Origin: CALMFG01 sp963674805
Lineage (GTDB): Bacteria > Bacillota > Clostridia > Christensenellales > CALMFG01
Assembly: GCA_963674805.2 (NCBI GenBank)
Contig: CAXXNY010000022.1
Coordinates: forward strand, 1 to 64,000
Reading direction: 5' to 3'
DNA: 64,000 nucleotides
The translations under genes were made by a program, and so were the position numbers. This document shows positions 1 through 8,574 of the stretch, one piece after another; within the stretch, counting starts at the first letter, position 1; every line of letters starts with the position of its first letter. The notes beneath the pieces were generated by a model. That model was not told where the DNA came from. It searched no databases and worked only from the letters and a program-made list of their open reading frames with translations.

Positions 1-1632
1 CGCCAGCCCAATCCCGACCACAAGCGTTGCAGTCATGATAATCATTGTTGCCGCTTTATGCTTCAGCCCCACGTTTAAAAGCTTCGTGAACAGCGGTTTG
101 ATTGCGGCTTTCTCTTTCACCCGCACTGTCCAGCCCAGCCGGCCCTCAGGATTTGTGTTTTCGGGCTCAAACAGCATGTACGCAAATACCGGAATGATGA
201 ACATCGCGATGATATAGGAAGAAATCAGCGCCGCAATCACCACAATCGGTATTGCTTGTACAATCCGTCCTGCGATGCCGCCGCTGAACATTAAAATCCC
301 AAAGGTAATAATCGTCGTTAAGGTAGAGGTTAATACCGGCACAGCCGTGATTCTAACGGCGTTCAGGATGCTTTTTAATCGGTTCATCCCTTCGTTCAAA
401 TTCTGCTGAATCGCCTCGCTGACCACGATGGCGTTATCAACCAAAATCCCCAGCGAGATAATCAACGCCGCAATCGATATGAAATGAAACTCAATATGAA
501 GCAGGTACATTGCGATAAAGGTTGAAAAAATCGCAAGCGGCAGTGCCAATGAAATAACAACGCCGTTTTTAAACTTGATGCCAAACATGACCACCAGCAC
601 AATCAGTACAATTGACTGGACAAGATTGACGATAAAATCGCTGATGCGCTGTCTGGTGTCTTCCGGTGAGAAAGTGACTTCATGGAAGAGAATGTCTTCC
701 GGTATATCCTGCTTGGTCTGTTCAATCGTCTTTCTTAAGCGTTTGCCGACCGCGACCGCATTCAGCCCTTCATCGAATGTTCCGCTGATTAAAATGGCGC
801 TTTTGCCGTCCTGCATATAATGATAGCTGGCGGATTCGACTTCACTTACCGTCGCGATGTCACTGAGTTTCACAAAGCCTACGCCTTCGCTGGCCGCACT
901 CACAATGATGTTATTGATATCATCCAGTGAGGTGAACTTGGCGGGTGTGTTGACGCTGATTTCCCCGGAACTGTAGTTGATCGATCCTGACGGAATTGAC
1001 AGATTCTGCGCCATCAGTAAATCGCCGATGCGGTCCAATGACAAGTCATACATGTCCAGCTTTGAGATATCACATACCACCTGAATTTCTTTTGGAATCT
1101 GCCCTTCAACGGTGACCTTGGCGATACCGTCCACTTTTTCGATTTCTTCTTTAATGGCCTGGCCGTACTCCGCCAGTTCTTCTCCTGTATAGTTTTCACC
1201 CGACAGAGAGATAATAAACTGTTTGTCTTTAATGACGTCTGTATTGACTTCAATCGGCAGGCATCCGTCCGGCAGGCGGCTCTCAAGCGCGTCGATTGTC
1301 CGGTAAAGCTCGTTTTTGCTCTGCGTCCAGTCCACATCCAGATCATATATGATGACCGTGATACACACGCTGTTCATACACGTTGTCATCAGTTCATCAA
1401 TATCAGGCAGCGCGCTGATTGCGTCCTCAATCTCCTTGCCCACGGTTTCTTCAATCGTAGTCGGTGATGCACCCGGATAAACGGTCGTTAAAATCGCCGC
1501 CGGCATTGAGGTGTCTGGGTTTTCCTGTTTGGGAATCATAGTAAAGGTATAGATACCGAGTATCATGAACAAAACGACGACAAACACCACAATTTTTCTG
1601 TTTTTGATCAGCGCAATAATGATTCGGTTCAT
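1..1632 (-). CDS. RND-family efflux transporter, N-terminal 544 residues (cut by window edge)
   Basis: This is the inner-membrane pump subunit of a proton-driven RND (AcrB/HAE1-like) exporter. The frame is open from the ATG at 1632 to base 1, so the C-terminal half lies outside the window (family members have about 1000 residues). A first membrane helix at residues 13-31 is followed by a large extracytoplasmic loop. A helix bundle begins near residue 330 and contains GILVDNAIVV, the family's TM4 motif with the proton-relay aspartate. The ATG overlaps the stop of the upstream adaptor gene by 4 bases (ATGA), so translation is coupled and the pump belongs to the TetR-controlled operon. Substrate cannot be read from the sequence; drug or lipid-like compounds are typical. 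Confidence 0.93.
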   Translation of the reverse strand, partial: MNRIIIALIKNRKIVVFVVVLFMILGIYTFTMIPKQENPDTSMPAAILTTVYPGASPTTIEETVGKEIEDAISALPDIDELMTTCMNSVCITVIIYDLDVDWTQSKNELYRTIDALESRLPDGCLPIEVNTDVIKDKQFIISLSGENYTGEELAEYGQAIKEEIEKVDGIAKVTVEGQIPKEIQVVCDISKLDMYDLSLDRIGDLLMAQNLSIPSGSINYSSGEISVNTPAKFTSLDDINNIIVSAASEGVGFVKLSDIATVSEVESASYHYMQDGKSAILISGTFDEGLNAVAVGKRLRKTIEQTKQDIPEDILFHEVTFSPEDTRQRISDFIVNLVQSIVLIVLVVMFGIKFKNGVVISLALPLAIFSTFIAMYLLHIEFHFISIAALIISLGILVDNAIVVSEAIQQNLNEGMNRLKSILNAVRITAVPVLTSTLTTIITFGILMFSGGIAGRIVQAIPIVVIAALISSYIIAMFIIPVFAYMLFEPENTNPEGRLGWTVRVKEKAAIKPLFTKLLNVGLKHKAATMIIMTATLVVGIGLA

Positions 1633-3005
1633 GATTCCTCACCGATAATATCGACTTCCTGTCCGTTTTGTATTGCGGTCATCCCTTTAATGATAACGTC
1701 CTCGCCGTCCTGAAGACCGCCCACCTTTACCAGGTCATTGCTCATTTCTTTTATTTCGATATACCGTTTTTCCGCAACGCCTCCGGTGACGACAAAAACA
1801 TACTGCGCGCCGTCGTTCATAATGGCGGCAATGGGAATCCAGATGCCGGTGTCCGTATCCACGATAATTTTCACCGTACCGATATCGCCGATAAAAAAAT
1901 CGGTCCGTTCGCTCTCAAACGCAATGTTGCATTCATACGTTTTGGCCTGCTCATCCGGCAACTTCGAGATCGTTAAAATGTGCGCGTCATACGCATCCCC
2001 GTCAATCTCCACCTCGACAGGGGTTTCCTCGGTGATTTTTTTGGCATCATTCCGCGACAATCCGATGGTGATGACCATCTGCTTGCTGCCGAGCACAATC
2101 GCCGGCGTAATGGGATTGACCGTTTCGCCCGCGTCGTACAACACACTGATAATAAAGCCTTCCATATCCGCATAAATCGTGCTGTCGTCCAGCATGGATT
2201 CCATGTTTTTATAAATTTCGTATTGCAGGTTGTAGTTCGCTTCTGCCGCGGTTAATGCCGCCTGAGCGGCTTCCAGCTCAGCCTGGGCGATCTGTACATC
2301 GATATCCGCCCCCGGCGTTGTAACCGCCTCGTATTGCGCCTGAGCCGCCGCATAATCCGCCTGCGCGATGATATAGTCGCGTTCCAGCTGGTCTAATTCT
2401 TCCTGTGTAATGAGTCCGTTGTTAAAGTCATCCTGTCCCTGAATATATGCGGCTTCCGCATCGTCCAAAGCCTGCGATGCCGCCACAAGCCGGCCTTCAG
2501 CCGCATCAATATCCTGCTGAGTCGTGGTGTTCTGCGCCGCTTTCAGCTGCAGCTCCGCCGCCTCTACGGCCTCCTCTGCGCTTTCTTTCTGCTTTCGTGC
2601 GGTTCTGACCTGATACCCCTGTTCGGAAAGGTCATTTTCCAGCGAAGTCGTATCCAGCGTCATCAGCGGATCGCCGACGTCCACATACTGCCCTTCTTTG
2701 ACGTAAACTTCCTCCACTTTCATAAATGACGAAAAGGTCTTTTCAATCACGTACTCCGGCTGGATAATGCCGAGATAATTAATGCTGTTCTGCTTTGGCT
2801 TGTCTTCGGCCGTTAAAACCGTCACAGCCTTTTTTTGATCGGTCGGAATTAATTCGACTTCATCCTTGTCAAAGGATACCCAGATCACCGCAACCGCGGC
2901 AACAGCTAATAGACCCACAAATCCGATTACCCACCAGCGGTGCAGGTTGACCCAATTCAATATATTCAGTTTTTTCTTTTCAAATACTTTAACTTTTTTA
3001 CTCAT
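1629..3005 (-). CDS. RND efflux periplasmic adaptor (HlyD/AcrA-type membrane fusion protein)
   Basis: This adaptor links the RND pump to the outside face of the envelope. The 458 residues begin with a basic cytoplasmic tail and one membrane helix (about residues 24-44, WVIGFVGLLAVAAVAVIWVS). A biotinyl-lipoyl-like half domain follows (YVKEGQYVDVGDPLMTLD). An Ala/Glu/Gln-rich coiled coil spans about residues 135-265, then the second lipoyl half, beta-barrel and membrane-proximal domain. The ATG at 3005 has GGAAG four bases upstream. The gene lies 20 bases after tetR and overlaps the pump start by 4 bases. In a single-membrane cell such adaptors sit on the outer face of the cytoplasmic membrane. 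Substrate is unknown. Confidence 0.93.
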   Translation of the reverse strand: MSKKVKVFEKKKLNILNWVNLHRWWVIGFVGLLAVAAVAVIWVSFDKDEVELIPTDQKKAVTVLTAEDKPKQNSINYLGIIQPEYVIEKTFSSFMKVEEVYVKEGQYVDVGDPLMTLDTTSLENDLSEQGYQVRTARKQKESAEEAVEAAELQLKAAQNTTTQQDIDAAEGRLVAASQALDDAEAAYIQGQDDFNNGLITQEELDQLERDYIIAQADYAAAQAQYEAVTTPGADIDVQIAQAELEAAQAALTAAEANYNLQYEIYKNMESMLDDSTIYADMEGFIISVLYDAGETVNPITPAIVLGSKQMVITIGLSRNDAKKITEETPVEVEIDGDAYDAHILTISKLPDEQAKTYECNIAFESERTDFFIGDIGTVKIIVDTDTGIWIPIAAIMNDGAQYVFVVTGGVAEKRYIEIKEMSNDLVKVGGLQDGEDVIIKGMTAIQNGQEVDIIGEES

Positions 3006-3025
3006 AAATCTTCCAGCCGTAAACC

Positions 3026-3646
3026 TTAACTAGCCGTATAGAACGCCGTTCTCAGCGTTTGGATATAGGCGTCCAACTCTTTTTTAATCTGTTCTAAATC
3101 CGTGAGCGGCATATCCCGCGTCAGCCTGTCAAATACGGACTCCGCGTACTTTTCCATCGCCCATTGAATCATCTGTATACTAAGCTCGATATTATTCCTC
3201 GGATTGAATCTGCTCCGGTCAATATTATCGTGGAACATCTTATCAAAAATATATTGCACATCCACATTCTTTTTTTTCGCGAGCGCCAACAGCGGTTTTG
3301 CGGTTAGTGGAATGTTTTCTTCTTTGATTGCATTGATGAGCATCTGGTGCAGATACGGGAATTGAAACGCTAATTTAATGCGCACCATGGTTGACTGCCG
3401 GATGCGTTCAAAAATGTCGCGTTCTTCCCAATCAATTTCTTTCTCGGTCATTTCCGCCAGTTTTTTCACCCCAAAAACAATGGTCTCGTTGTAAAGCGTC
3501 TTTTTGCTGCCAAAATAATGAAACAGCAGGCCTTTCGAAATTCCGGCGCGGGTCACGATATGATTCGTCGAGGCATTCTGATAGGATTGTGCCGCGAATT
3601 CTTCAATTGCGCAGCCAATGATTTTTTCCCTTTTTTTCTGGTCCAT
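3026..3646 (-). CDS. TetR/AcrR-family transcriptional repressor of the efflux operon
   Basis: This 206-residue protein has an N-terminal helix-turn-helix of TetR type (about residues 5-50, with TRAGISKGLLFHYFGSKKTLY) and an all-helical C-terminal ligand and dimer domain. It is the first gene of the operon tetR-adaptor-RND. The ATG at 3646 has GGAG seven bases upstream. A perfect 10-bp inverted repeat sits just 5' of the gene and immediately downstream of a consensus -10 box, which fits self-repression and co-repression of the two transport genes. The inducer is probably a transported compound, as in other TetR-efflux pairs; this is inferred from context. Confidence 0.93.
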   Translation of the reverse strand: MDQKKREKIIGCAIEEFAAQSYQNASTNHIVTRAGISKGLLFHYFGSKKTLYNETIVFGVKKLAEMTEKEIDWEERDIFERIRQSTMVRIKLAFQFPYLHQMLINAIKEENIPLTAKPLLALAKKKNVDVQYIFDKMFHDNIDRSRFNPRNNIELSIQMIQWAMEKYAESVFDRLTRDMPLTDLEQIKKELDAYIQTLRTAFYTAS

Positions 3647-3664
3647 ACATTGACTCCAATAAAA

Positions 3665-3687
3665 AAGTTGACCAGTGTGGTCAACTT
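3665..3687. promoter_or_regulatory. Perfect inverted repeat, probable TetR operator
   Basis: The arms AAGTTGACCA and TGGTCAACTT are exact reverse complements separated by GTG. The repeat lies between the -10 box and the tetR start, covering the expected transcription start. A repressor bound here would block the operon. Confidence 0.82.
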
Positions 3688-3688
3688 A

Positions 3689-3717
3689 ATATTACTTGAT
3701 TATTTCCCCTCCGTCAA
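3689..3717 (-). promoter_or_regulatory. Sigma-A-type promoter of the tetR-efflux operon
   Basis: Read on the minus strand, the -35 box TTGACG (3712-3717) and -10 box TAATAT (3689-3694) are separated by exactly 17 bases. The inverted repeat at 3665-3687 follows directly, so promoter and operator form one compact control unit. Confidence 0.8.
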
Positions 3718-3763
3718 TACATCGGACACCTCTGGAATGTGAAGAAATTGTAAAACCTCATTC

Positions 3764-4612
3764 CTATTCAGATTGGGTATCTATGACGGTGAAGGATTCC
3801 AGCATCTGATCGATCCGCGCCCCGTGGCCTTCCTCCGCTTCAACGAAGAATTTCGCGGTAATGACAAACGTCCCGCCGGCAGTGTTATCCACCAGATACA
3901 CGCGCACCACACCGGAATCCCAGCTGATTGCATGCTCACTGCCTTTGTCCGCATTCAGGTCTGCATCCAGTGCCATCAGGCGAAGGGCGTCCATTGGATA
4001 ATCAACGGTTTCCCAGTCCTCAACGCTGAAGTATGCCTGGCTAAGCTCATTTTTAATCTGCGGTTCCAGCTCTTCCGGCCTCTGGTTTACCACCTGCTTA
4101 ATCTCCACCGACACTTCGGGATAATCCTCCGGATAGTCAATCGGTACAATTCTGTCGATCCCGTCAGCTGTTTGGCTTGTATACCGCGATTCATCCACAT
4201 AGAGCACATAGCTCATCACCGGAGCCTCGGGGTCGGTCTCTGCCGGTGCACCCGTTTCATCGCTCTGCGGCGCAGGTGTCGGCCCGATGTGAATATCCTG
4301 TGTGCTGCTTTCCGCTTCCCCTTCCACCTGCGTTTCCATTTCCACCTGCGGTGCAAACATGCGTTTAATCTGGTCGACCGCTGCTTCACCGACAGGCGTG
4401 AATGCTATAAATATTACCACGACTGCAGCGGCTGCCGCAACCACCCAGCCGGCTGCCGACGGCCTCTTTTGCTTTTGTTTATATCTGCTTGTCATATGAT
4501 AATCCTCCAATTGTGCATCAATTTTGCGCCAGACTGCGTCCTTTTCTTCTGCTGCCTGGTCCGTACTGCGTTTAATCGCTTCGGCTATTTCGTGATCAAA
4601 TTTATTCATCAT
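3764..4612 (-). CDS. Probable membrane-anchored anti-sigma factor
   Basis: The gene follows the ECF sigma factor and overlaps its stop, the usual place for its cognate anti-sigma factor. The cytoplasmic N-terminus (about 55 residues) is helical and charged. One membrane helix (AAGWVVAAAAAVVVIFIAF) leads to an extracytoplasmic region with a Gln/Glu/Pro-rich linker and a C-terminal domain of about 150 residues with no cysteine pairs that I recognise. An upstream in-frame ATG exists at 4624. I chose 4612 because GGAG lies six bases before it; the ATG at 4609 is also possible. No zinc-binding HxxxCxxC motif is visible, so it is not a ZAS-type anti-sigma. Function rests on gene order and topology. 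Confidence 0.75.
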   Translation of the reverse strand: MMNKFDHEIAEAIKRSTDQAAEEKDAVWRKIDAQLEDYHMTSRYKQKQKRPSAAGWVVAAAAAVVVIFIAFTPVGEAAVDQIKRMFAPQVEMETQVEGEAESSTQDIHIGPTPAPQSDETGAPAETDPEAPVMSYVLYVDESRYTSQTADGIDRIVPIDYPEDYPEVSVEIKQVVNQRPEELEPQIKNELSQAYFSVEDWETVDYPMDALRLMALDADLNADKGSEHAISWDSGVVRVYLVDNTAGGTFVITAKFFVEAEEGHGARIDQMLESFTVIDTQSE

Positions 4613-5144
4613 TATCATCTCCATATCCGCTTTGGCCCATTAAGCGTTTCATCTGTTGTCTGCCGTCATAAAGCCTTGACTTTACCGTGCTCGCTTTAAG
4701 CCCTAAAATTTCTGCGATCTCCGCTTCTTTAAATCCGTCAACGTATTTTAACACCAGCGGAATCCGCTGATAGTCCGGGAGCGTTTCAACAGCATGGTAC
4801 AAAACCTCATATTTCTCAAACCCGTATTCATCCGATACGCCGGTCTCGTGGGTATCCGGGTCAAACACCAGAACCTCCGGCCGCTGTTTCTGCCGGGCCA
4901 GTATCCTCAGCGCCTCATTGACAACGATGCGCTTCAGCCAAATCGCAAACGCTTTTTCCGGATCATAGCGCCCGCGGTACAGATACGCCCTTAAAAAAGC
5001 CTCCTGTACCGCGTCTGCCGCAAGGCTGTCGTCCTTTAGTATTACGCGGCATACCCTGAGCGATGTTTCGGCGTAAGTTTCGTATATGGTTTTGAATGCC
5101 GTTTTATCGCCGTTTAAAAACCGCTTTGTTAAAAGCTCGTCCAC
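4602..5144 (-). CDS. ECF-type RNA polymerase sigma factor (sigma-70 family)
   Basis: This 180-residue protein has the two-domain ECF architecture. Region 2 spans about residues 5-75 (AADAVQEAFLRAYLYRGRYDP). Region 4 lies near residues 115-165 (LPDYQRIPLVLKYVDGFKEAEIAEILGLKASTVKSRLYDGR), with the -35-recognition helix-turn-helix. The start is GTG at 5144, with GGGAGG five bases upstream; no nearer ATG fits. It overlaps the following putative anti-sigma gene. By analogy it directs a stress or envelope regulon when released. Target promoters cannot be predicted here, and it may control its own operon. Confidence 0.93.
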   Translation of the reverse strand: MDELLTKRFLNGDKTAFKTIYETYAETSLRVCRVILKDDSLAADAVQEAFLRAYLYRGRYDPEKAFAIWLKRIVVNEALRILARQKQRPEVLVFDPDTHETGVSDEYGFEKYEVLYHAVETLPDYQRIPLVLKYVDGFKEAEIAEILGLKASTVKSRLYDGRQQMKRLMGQSGYGDDNDE

Positions 5145-5261
5145 ACTGACCTCCCAGACTGGTATGGTTTACAATCAATTGCTGCAGCTATGCGCTTGTA
5201 TCATCCATACACTTAATATACCACAGCGCTTTTAGAAAAGTTGGCAGGAATGGGGATAAAA

Positions 5262-5294
5262 ATATAACAAAAAAGCAACCCTATTCGGATTGCT
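5262..5294 (-). terminator. Intrinsic terminator of the ferritin-like lipoprotein operon
   Basis: On the minus strand AGCAATCC pairs with GGTTGCT around a short loop, followed by TTTTTTG. It lies 14 bases beyond the stop of the DUF2202 gene. Confidence 0.75.
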
Positions 5295-5307
5295 CTTTGT
5301 TTTTTCG

Positions 5308-5880
5308 TTATTGCTGGCCGTTTCCGCTGCCTCTCGGCCCTTTTTGGAATGCCGCCAGATGGTTTTCAGATGCATCCCGCAGTTCGAGGAATACAGCTTT
5401 AATATCCTGCGGCAGGTCTTGTTTTAAAAACACCTCATACATTGCGATATTGTTTTCTTCTGCCGTTACCCCGATTGCCAGTGCTTCGTCAATACTGTCC
5501 GGAAGAACCGCATATTCGGATGCATTATCCTCCGGCAGGTCATATCCGTATACCTCATAAAGCGCTTTCAGTTCGGCGATATGGGTTTCTTCCGCCTGGA
5601 TGATATTGCTGAACGGCTTTTGTTCACCGTATGCGTCCATAATCATCTCATACTCCTGCCGCGCCAAGTATTCGTCCTGAATCGCATAGCGGAGCATCTC
5701 CTCTATCGTCCATTCTTCGCCCGCCAGCGCGCCTACCGCACCGTAATCCTCACCATCAGCCGATACAGATGCCTGCACGCTTTCGGTTGTTTCCGTTACC
5801 GCCGTTTGTGCACCCGATGCGCATCCCGCCATCAGAGCCACTGCTACTATACCTACTATCATTAAACTAATACGTTTCAT
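5308..5880 (-). CDS. DUF2202 ferritin-like lipoprotein
   Basis: The N-terminus (MKRISLMIVGIVAVALMAGC) is a lipoprotein signal with lipobox LMAGC, so the mature protein would be lipid-anchored at the outer face of the membrane. From about residue 55 the chain is a four-helix, ferritin-like DUF2202 domain with Glu and His at the expected metal positions (DEYLARQEYEMIMDAYGE, then IIQAEETHIAELKALYEVYG, then EENNIAMYE and ENHLAAFQ). A di-metal centre is therefore plausible. The start has AAGGAG upstream. It is the last gene of an operon with a membrane polyferredoxin and a small anchored protein. A role in extracytoplasmic redox or metal handling is inferred; DUF2202 biochemistry is not established to my knowledge. 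Confidence 0.88.
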   Translation of the reverse strand: MKRISLMIVGIVAVALMAGCASGAQTAVTETTESVQASVSADGEDYGAVGALAGEEWTIEEMLRYAIQDEYLARQEYEMIMDAYGEQKPFSNIIQAEETHIAELKALYEVYGYDLPEDNASEYAVLPDSIDEALAIGVTAEENNIAMYEVFLKQDLPQDIKAVFLELRDASENHLAAFQKGPRGSGNGQQ

Positions 5881-5895
5881 TTTATATACTCCTTT

Positions 5896-6306
5896 TTATT
5901 CGAGTAAACGATTCAGTGCATCTTTCACTTCGCCGAATTTCAACCCGCGCGCTTCTGTCAGCGACTTAATCGGCATGCCCGGGTCTTCATCTGCGATTGA
6001 TCCTTCAAAGATTTCATCCAGCATTTCCATCGGAATTCCGGAATCCAGCACATCCTGAAGCGTAGAACCGCCAGTGATGAGTCCGCTATCTTCGGTTTCG
6101 CTATGGTCTTCATCCGTATGCTCTTCTTCTATCGCTTCTGTTCCGTCGCTTACAGTTTCCATTTCATGGCTGTCGCTTGTGACACCGTCCAGCGGTGTTT
6201 TTCTGCCGTCCGTAATCCACCAGTCGCTCTGCATCCCGGCCAGTAAGGCCCCGACAAACACAGCGGCTGTCAGTATGGTAATCCAAATCGGTTTGATTCG
6301 TCTCAT
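5896..6306 (-). CDS. Small membrane-anchored protein of the polyferredoxin operon
   Basis: The 136-residue protein starts at the ATG at 6306, which overlaps the polyferredoxin stop (ATGA) and has GGAGG seven bases upstream. An upstream in-frame ATG at 6354 lacks this support. One N-terminal helix (IWITILTAAVFVGALLAGM) anchors it. A Glu/Asp/Ser/His-rich linker follows (about residues 45-85). The C-terminal 50-60 residues form a compact, probably helical segment (STLQDVLDSGIPMEMLDEIF through LKFGEVKDALNRLL). From memory, similar STL...GIP segments recur beside NapH-like proteins, which I cannot verify here. It is probably an extracytoplasmic partner of the polyferredoxin; function is unknown. 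Confidence 0.75.
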   Translation of the reverse strand: MRRIKPIWITILTAAVFVGALLAGMQSDWWITDGRKTPLDGVTSDSHEMETVSDGTEAIEEEHTDEDHSETEDSGLITGGSTLQDVLDSGIPMEMLDEIFEGSIADEDPGMPIKSLTEARGLKFGEVKDALNRLLE

Positions 6307-7142
6307 TTCGCGGCCTCCTTGCTCGTTTCTTTCCCGGGGAATCCGATTGTGCATGCGCCGTTAACCGGGCATCCGCCTTCGGTATCCGTGCAAGCCATGC
6401 ACCGGTTGCACAGCGTATCCGATACGCGCTTCTTGGTCGAGATGTCACACAGCATCGGGCAGGCGCGGTCGCATTTGCCGCAGTCGATGCATAATGCCTT
6501 TGAGCGGCGAATTTTAATCGGACTGATTTTCGCAATCAAGCCGAGCAGCCCGCCGTACGGGCATGCGTACTTACACCAAGGCCGTTCGACCACGAGTGAG
6601 AGCAGCAGGGTGACGCCCAGCACGACAATCGCGCCGATTGTGGCTTCACCTGTCCAGAAGTGATACAGTGCGTAATACGGGTCTGCGCCCAGAAAAACCA
6701 GAGAAGCCGATTGGTATGTCTGCCATACAATCAACACCAGCACCACATAGCGCAGATATTTTAAGATGTTGTGCAGCTTTTGAGGAACCAGTTTGTTATA
6801 GCGGTTTTTAAATATCCGTTTTCCCAGTTTGCCCAGCCATTCCTGAATCGATCCAAGCGGGCAGATATGGCTGCAGAACACGGGACCAAATATAACGGTC
6901 AGCAGCAATACCACCGCACCAATCACCATCACCGATGCATGAAGCTGGCGTACCAGTCCGCCGCCGGTGACAAATGTTCCTAATGTTTCAATTGCCCCGA
7001 ACGGACAGATGGCGTGCAAACTGACGCTCGGGATAATTGCCAGGCTTGTGCCCGATTCCTCCAGTGTATGGTTTACCGTAATCAATCCAATCAGCAGAAA
7101 GAAGACAATTTGCATAATCAGACGTAAGTGTTTCGATTTCAT
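6303..7142 (-). CDS. NapH/MauN-type membrane polyferredoxin
   Basis: The 279 residues comprise about five membrane helices and two kinds of cysteine motif. FCSHICPLGSIQEW and CKYACPYGG are the CxxxCP motifs at membrane edges that define the NapH/NosR/CcoG-like group. The C-terminus carries two ferredoxin-like [4Fe-4S] clusters (CIDCGKCDRACPM and CNRCMACTDTEGGCP). Such proteins pass electrons across or along the cytoplasmic membrane. The ATG at 7142 has AAAGGAG upstream and a consensus-like promoter about 60 bases away. It leads the operon with the small anchored protein and the ferritin-like lipoprotein. No nitrate, nitrous oxide or methylamine reductase gene is nearby, so the electron acceptor is unknown. 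Confidence 0.9.
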   Translation of the reverse strand: MKSKHLRLIMQIVFFLLIGLITVNHTLEESGTSLAIIPSVSLHAICPFGAIETLGTFVTGGGLVRQLHASVMVIGAVVLLLTVIFGPVFCSHICPLGSIQEWLGKLGKRIFKNRYNKLVPQKLHNILKYLRYVVLVLIVWQTYQSASLVFLGADPYYALYHFWTGEATIGAIVVLGVTLLLSLVVERPWCKYACPYGGLLGLIAKISPIKIRRSKALCIDCGKCDRACPMLCDISTKKRVSDTLCNRCMACTDTEGGCPVNGACTIGFPGKETSKEAAK

Positions 7143-7197
7143 CAGCGTTTACTCCTTTTAGTGATAGAGTCGATCATAAGCGCGTTACTTTTCTTAA

Positions 7198-7226
7198 ATT
7201 ATACATTTTTGTGAACGAAATGAAAA
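7198..7226 (-). promoter_or_regulatory. Probable promoter of the polyferredoxin operon
   Basis: On the minus strand, TTTTCA (7221-7226) and TATAAT (7198-7203) are separated by 17 bases. The boxes sit directly beside the malic enzyme terminator and about 55 bases before the polyferredoxin ATG. Confidence 0.6.
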
Positions 7227-7227
7227 G

Positions 7228-7257
7228 AATAACCGGATACGGCTGTATCCGGTTATT
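7228..7257 (-). terminator. Intrinsic terminator of the malic enzyme gene
   Basis: A perfect 13-bp stem (AATAACCGGATAC with GTATCCGGTTATT, four-base loop) is followed on the minus strand by CTTTTC. It lies about 28 bases past the malic enzyme stop. Confidence 0.85.
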
Positions 7258-7284
7258 TCATGCACTCAAATTGATGTTCTTCTA

Positions 7285-8457
7285 TTAAAGGCGAGCCACG
7301 CCGCTCTTTCTCGCAGCCTCTGCAACGGCTTGCGCGACCGCAGGACCGACCCGCTTATCAAATGCCTCCGGAATCACATATTCCGGCGTCAGTTCTTCTG
7401 CTTTGATGATGCCCGCCAGCGCATAGGCCGCGGCGATCTTCATCTCATCATTGATATCCGACGCACGCACATCCAGCACCCCGCGGAAAATACCCGGGAA
7501 GGCCAAAACGTTATTAATCTGGTTTTCAAAATCACTGCGTCCTGTTCCGACCACACTTGCACCCGCCCGCTTCGCGAGATCAGGCATAATCTCCGGCGTC
7601 GGATTGGACATCGCGAAGATAATCGGGTCCGGATTCATGGACTTAACCATTTCTTCGGTCACAATCCCCGGCGCTGAAACGCCGATAAACACATCCGCGC
7701 CCCTCATCACGTCAGCAAGCTGCCCTTTTTTCATCTCAGGATTCGACACTTCGGCCATTTCCTGTTTGAACGGATCCATTCCGGGACGTCCTTTATACAG
7801 CGCGCCCTTACTGTCACAGAGCACAACATTTTTCAGCCCCATCTTCATTAATAGTTTGGTACAGGCGTTACCCGCCGCACCCGCGCCGCAGACCACCGCC
7901 TGCTGGTCTTTCAGCGCCCTGCCTGTCAGCTTCATCGCGTTGATCATGGCGGCCGCAGTCACCACAGCTGTTCCGTGCTGGTCATCATGGAAAATCGGAA
8001 TATCGCACCGCTCTTTTAATTTCTGCTCAATCTCAAAGCATCGCGGCGCAGCAATATCCTCTAAGTTAATGCCGCCGAAGCTGCCCGATATCTGATAGAT
8101 CGTTTCCACAATGGTGTCTACGTCCTTGGACTTCACGCACAGCGGAAACGCGTCCACATCCGCAAATTCCTTAAACAGAACGCACTTGCCTTCCATCACC
8201 GGCATGCCCGCTTCCGGGCCGATATCTCCGAGCCCCAGCACGGCTGTGCCATCCGTAACCACGGTAATCATATTCCAACGTCTGGTCAGCTCATAGGATT
8301 TATTGATGTCCTTTTCAATCTCAAGGCAGGGTTCCGCCACGCCGGGCGTATAAGCCAATGAAAGCGACTCCTTGTCGTTTGCACTGACGGTCGCCTTGAC
8401 TTCGATCTTGCCTTTCCATTCATAGTGCTTTTCCAGGCTGACTTTTCGATAATCCAT
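7285..8457 (-). CDS. NAD(P)-dependent malic enzyme (oxaloacetate-decarboxylating)
   Basis: The enzyme converts malate to pyruvate and CO2 with reduction of NAD(P). At 390 residues it is the short bacterial form. The N-terminal catalytic part contains LAYTPGVAEPC and the metal-site region HDDQHGTAVVTAAAM. The C-terminal Rossmann domain begins at VVCGAGAAGNACTKLL, followed by GRSDFENQINNVLAFPGIFRG. AAGGAG precedes the ATG. It is a single-gene unit with its own terminator. The cofactor is not certain from the motif, but NAD use is common among short fermentative forms. It fits a pyruvate-centred fermentation with the hydrogenase and alcohol enzymes further right. Confidence 0.95.
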   Translation of the reverse strand: MDYRKVSLEKHYEWKGKIEVKATVSANDKESLSLAYTPGVAEPCLEIEKDINKSYELTRRWNMITVVTDGTAVLGLGDIGPEAGMPVMEGKCVLFKEFADVDAFPLCVKSKDVDTIVETIYQISGSFGGINLEDIAAPRCFEIEQKLKERCDIPIFHDDQHGTAVVTAAAMINAMKLTGRALKDQQAVVCGAGAAGNACTKLLMKMGLKNVVLCDSKGALYKGRPGMDPFKQEMAEVSNPEMKKGQLADVMRGADVFIGVSAPGIVTEEMVKSMNPDPIIFAMSNPTPEIMPDLAKRAGASVVGTGRSDFENQINNVLAFPGIFRGVLDVRASDINDEMKIAAAYALAGIIKAEELTPEYVIPEAFDKRVGPAVAQAVAEAARKSGVARL

Positions 8458-8574
8458 TCAATTCTCCTTATACTTCGCTTTTATGCGTTTTTTTCTGATT
8501 TATTGTCGCCTGTATTATAACAGGTAAGGCCGGCAGCCGCCACTTGAATCTTGGTTATTTTCTGCTTTGTCAGA

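Noticed and set aside
1014..1642. Two short minus-strand frames within the RND pump gene
   Set aside because: They are out of frame with the pump, whose reading frame is continuous from 1632 to the window edge.
3773..4699. 308-codon plus-strand frame over the anti-sigma and sigma genes
   Set aside because: It is antisense to two well-supported genes. The translation is His/Arg/Cys-rich with no motif and no Shine-Dalgarno.
8497..8535. Malic enzyme promoter at the TATAAT near 8515
   Set aside because: A perfect -10 is present within a small palindrome (CCTGT...ACAGG), but no -35 box at 16-18 bases could be found.
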